From Theodoxus fluviatilis (taxonomy: Eukaryota > Mollusca > Gastropoda > Cycloneritida > Neritidae), in contig JAWQFJ010014168.1 of assembly GCA_034096865.1 (NCBI GenBank), positions 1 to 17,500 of the forward strand: DNA of 17,500 bases, read 5' to 3'. This document shows, one piece after another, positions 16,368 through 17,500 of this stretch. Each line of letters starts with the position of its first letter. Positions within the stretch are counted from its first letter, which is position 1. The position numbers and the translations under genes were made by a program. The notes below the pieces were generated by a model, which made no database searches, was not told the origin of the DNA, and saw only the letters and a program-made list of their open reading frames with translations.

Positions 16368-17040
16368 GCACTTTAGGCTTCTGGAGAGCGAATGCATTCC
16401 AAGTCCGAAACGCGCATAACTATCTACGCGACGCCGACGACGAGAAGAAAATGTACTGGGAAACCCAGAAGCTGCTAATCCTCTTGGCCAACTGGACGTG
16501 TCCAGAGAAGTTCAAGTTCTTCGACTGTGTGGCGACCCTCAGCCAGGAAATGGCCACACGGGGTTTCTGGGGAAACGGTGACGTTACCCTTGTCAACGCC
16601 TGGCTCTCGGATCTTGTTGCCATTGGCTACCGGAGCCCTGATAGACTCCCAGTCAACGAAACCCAGAGGGAGCTGCTGAAACATTTCGACGGACAACCCT
16701 TGGCAGGCGAGGTACCCTTTGACCCCGAAACTCACCGAGCTCGAGTCATATTCCACGCCCTGGAGATGCCTCCCCCGATGATCGAAGGCGATATGGCGTC
16801 CCAAATGACGGACGCCGACCATCTGCGTCAGTTGCTGGAGGTGCAGAGGATCTGTCCCAACGCCACGTTCAAGATTCGAGAAGAGAAGGACAGGCAGCGT
16901 CTGGTGAGGCCTGATGTTCTGCTGGTATCCGAGTTCAACTTCCCTTTCTACGAAGTCATCCCTACACTGGAGACAAACAACCGCCACTTCTATCCCCACA
17001 GGCTGTACTGCGGGGATAACATCACCCACTACCTCCACAG
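16368..17040 (+). CDS. STELLO/DUF288-type putative glycosyltransferase, next exon
   Basis: The acceptor is TTTTTCCTTCAG and the donor CAG/GTACGT. Two leading bases (GC) complete the Gly codon begun by the exon at 12331-12595, giving LLWEVGG-TLGFWRANAFQVRNAHNY, a join that fits the family. It adds 223 further full codons and ends after two bases of a codon. Visible blocks are QVRNAHNYLRDADDEKK, LLILLANWTCPEKFKFFDCV, MATRGFWGNGDVTLVNAWLSDLVAIGY, VLLVSEFNFPFYEVIPTLE and HRLYCGDN. Two potential N-glycosylation sequons (NWT, NAT) suit a luminal domain. Together the two exons give 312 residues, about half or less of typical STELLO proteins, so more exons must exist. The frame stays open past the donor into the TCC tract, but the strong donor argues that the exon ends here. 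Confidence 0.86.
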
Positions 17041-17079
17041 GTACGTTCAGTCTGCTGTAACCAAAGGAAGACCGTGGAT

Positions 17080-17500
17080 GTCTCCTTCTCCTTCTCCTCG
17101 TCCTACTCCGTCTGCTGCTGCTTCTCCTCATTCTCCTCATTCTCCCCATGCTCATTTTCCTTCTCCTCCTCCTTCCCTCCTTGTGCTCGTCCTCTCCGTC
17201 CTCGTCCTTTTTTTCATCGTACTTTACTCCTCCTCCTCCTCCTCTTCATCCTCCTCCTCCTCCTCCTCTTCATCCTCCTCCTCCTCCTCCGTCTCCTCCT
17301 CCTCCTCCTCCTCGTCAACGTCCTCCTCCTCCTCCTCCTCCTTCTCCTCCTCCTCCTCCTCCTCCTCCTCCTCCTCCTCCTCCTCCTCCTCCTCCTCCTC
17401 CTCCTTATTCCTCCTCCTCCTCTTCAACGTCCTCCTCGTCCTCGTCACCGTCCTCCTCGTCCTCTTTGTCCTCGTTCTCCTCCTCGTACTCCTCCTTCTC
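17080..17500. repeat. TCC/TTC polypyrimidine tract after exon 2
   Basis: CCTTCT and CCTCAT phrases pass into nearly pure (TCC)n interrupted by GTC and TTC, reaching the window end. It is intronic, starting about 40 bp after the donor at 17041. The Glu-rich minus-strand frame is an artefact. Confidence 0.93.

Noticed and set aside
16475..17155. 226-codon minus-strand open frame
   Set aside because: It is the antisense shadow of the STELLO exon, which has good splice sites and family motifs on the + strand.
17041..17500. Continuation of the STELLO reading frame as a Ser-rich tail
   Set aside because: The frame is open only because the TCC tract lacks stops. CAG/GTACGT is a strong donor and the downstream composition is simple repeat.

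Overview
The window looks like repeat-rich nuclear DNA of an invertebrate, most likely a marine gastropod or other mollusc. The evidence is spliced coding exons, a Penelope-like retroelement, L2/CR1-type LINE remnants, long microsatellites, and an abundant AAGGTCA-rich dispersed repeat of a kind I associate with gastropod genomes. The species assignment is an inference. No bacterial operon, CRISPR array or rRNA gene is visible.

The only host gene I can support is at the right end on the + strand. Two exons (12331-12595 and 16368-17040) join in frame across a 3.77-kb intron and encode a central 312-residue piece of a STELLO/DUF288-type putative Golgi glycosyltransferase. Its first and last exons lie outside the window or are unrecognised, so much of the left part may also be intron.

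Layout. 1-303 is GA microsatellite. 304-1168 has nothing recognisable. 1169-1610 is an AT-rich satellite built on the palindrome TTTACGTAAA. 1655-~3509 is a 5'-truncated Penelope-like element whose GIY-YIG end also occurs as an apparently perfect 543-bp inverted copy. Its 3' tail carries a hammerhead-ribozyme-like fold followed by an exact histone-mRNA-type 3' stem-loop and a downstream purine-rich box. 3510-5598 is the AAGGTCA-rich repeat (called R here), interrupted by a 1,019-bp TG...CA solo-LTR-like insertion holding three 165-bp tandem units. 6184-11826 is a mosaic of one minisatellite family in both orientations, two copies of a repeat called D (one split by a 1.56-kb L2-type LINE with a GAAT target duplication), a tRNA-like sequence with a T-run, a 146-bp inverted pair 3.7 kb apart, and a small palindromic MITE-like element with two NRF-1-type sites. 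The STELLO intron holds three more R copies (one with an internal inversion), a CCCTCC tract, a second LINE fragment and a long GT tract with a GC-alternating core. The last 420 bp is a TCC-rich tract after exon 2.

The most unusual signal is the tail of the Penelope-like element, where a self-cleaving-ribozyme-like fold and a histone-type 3'-end processing signal occur within about 230 bp. Either could give the element's RNA a non-standard end.
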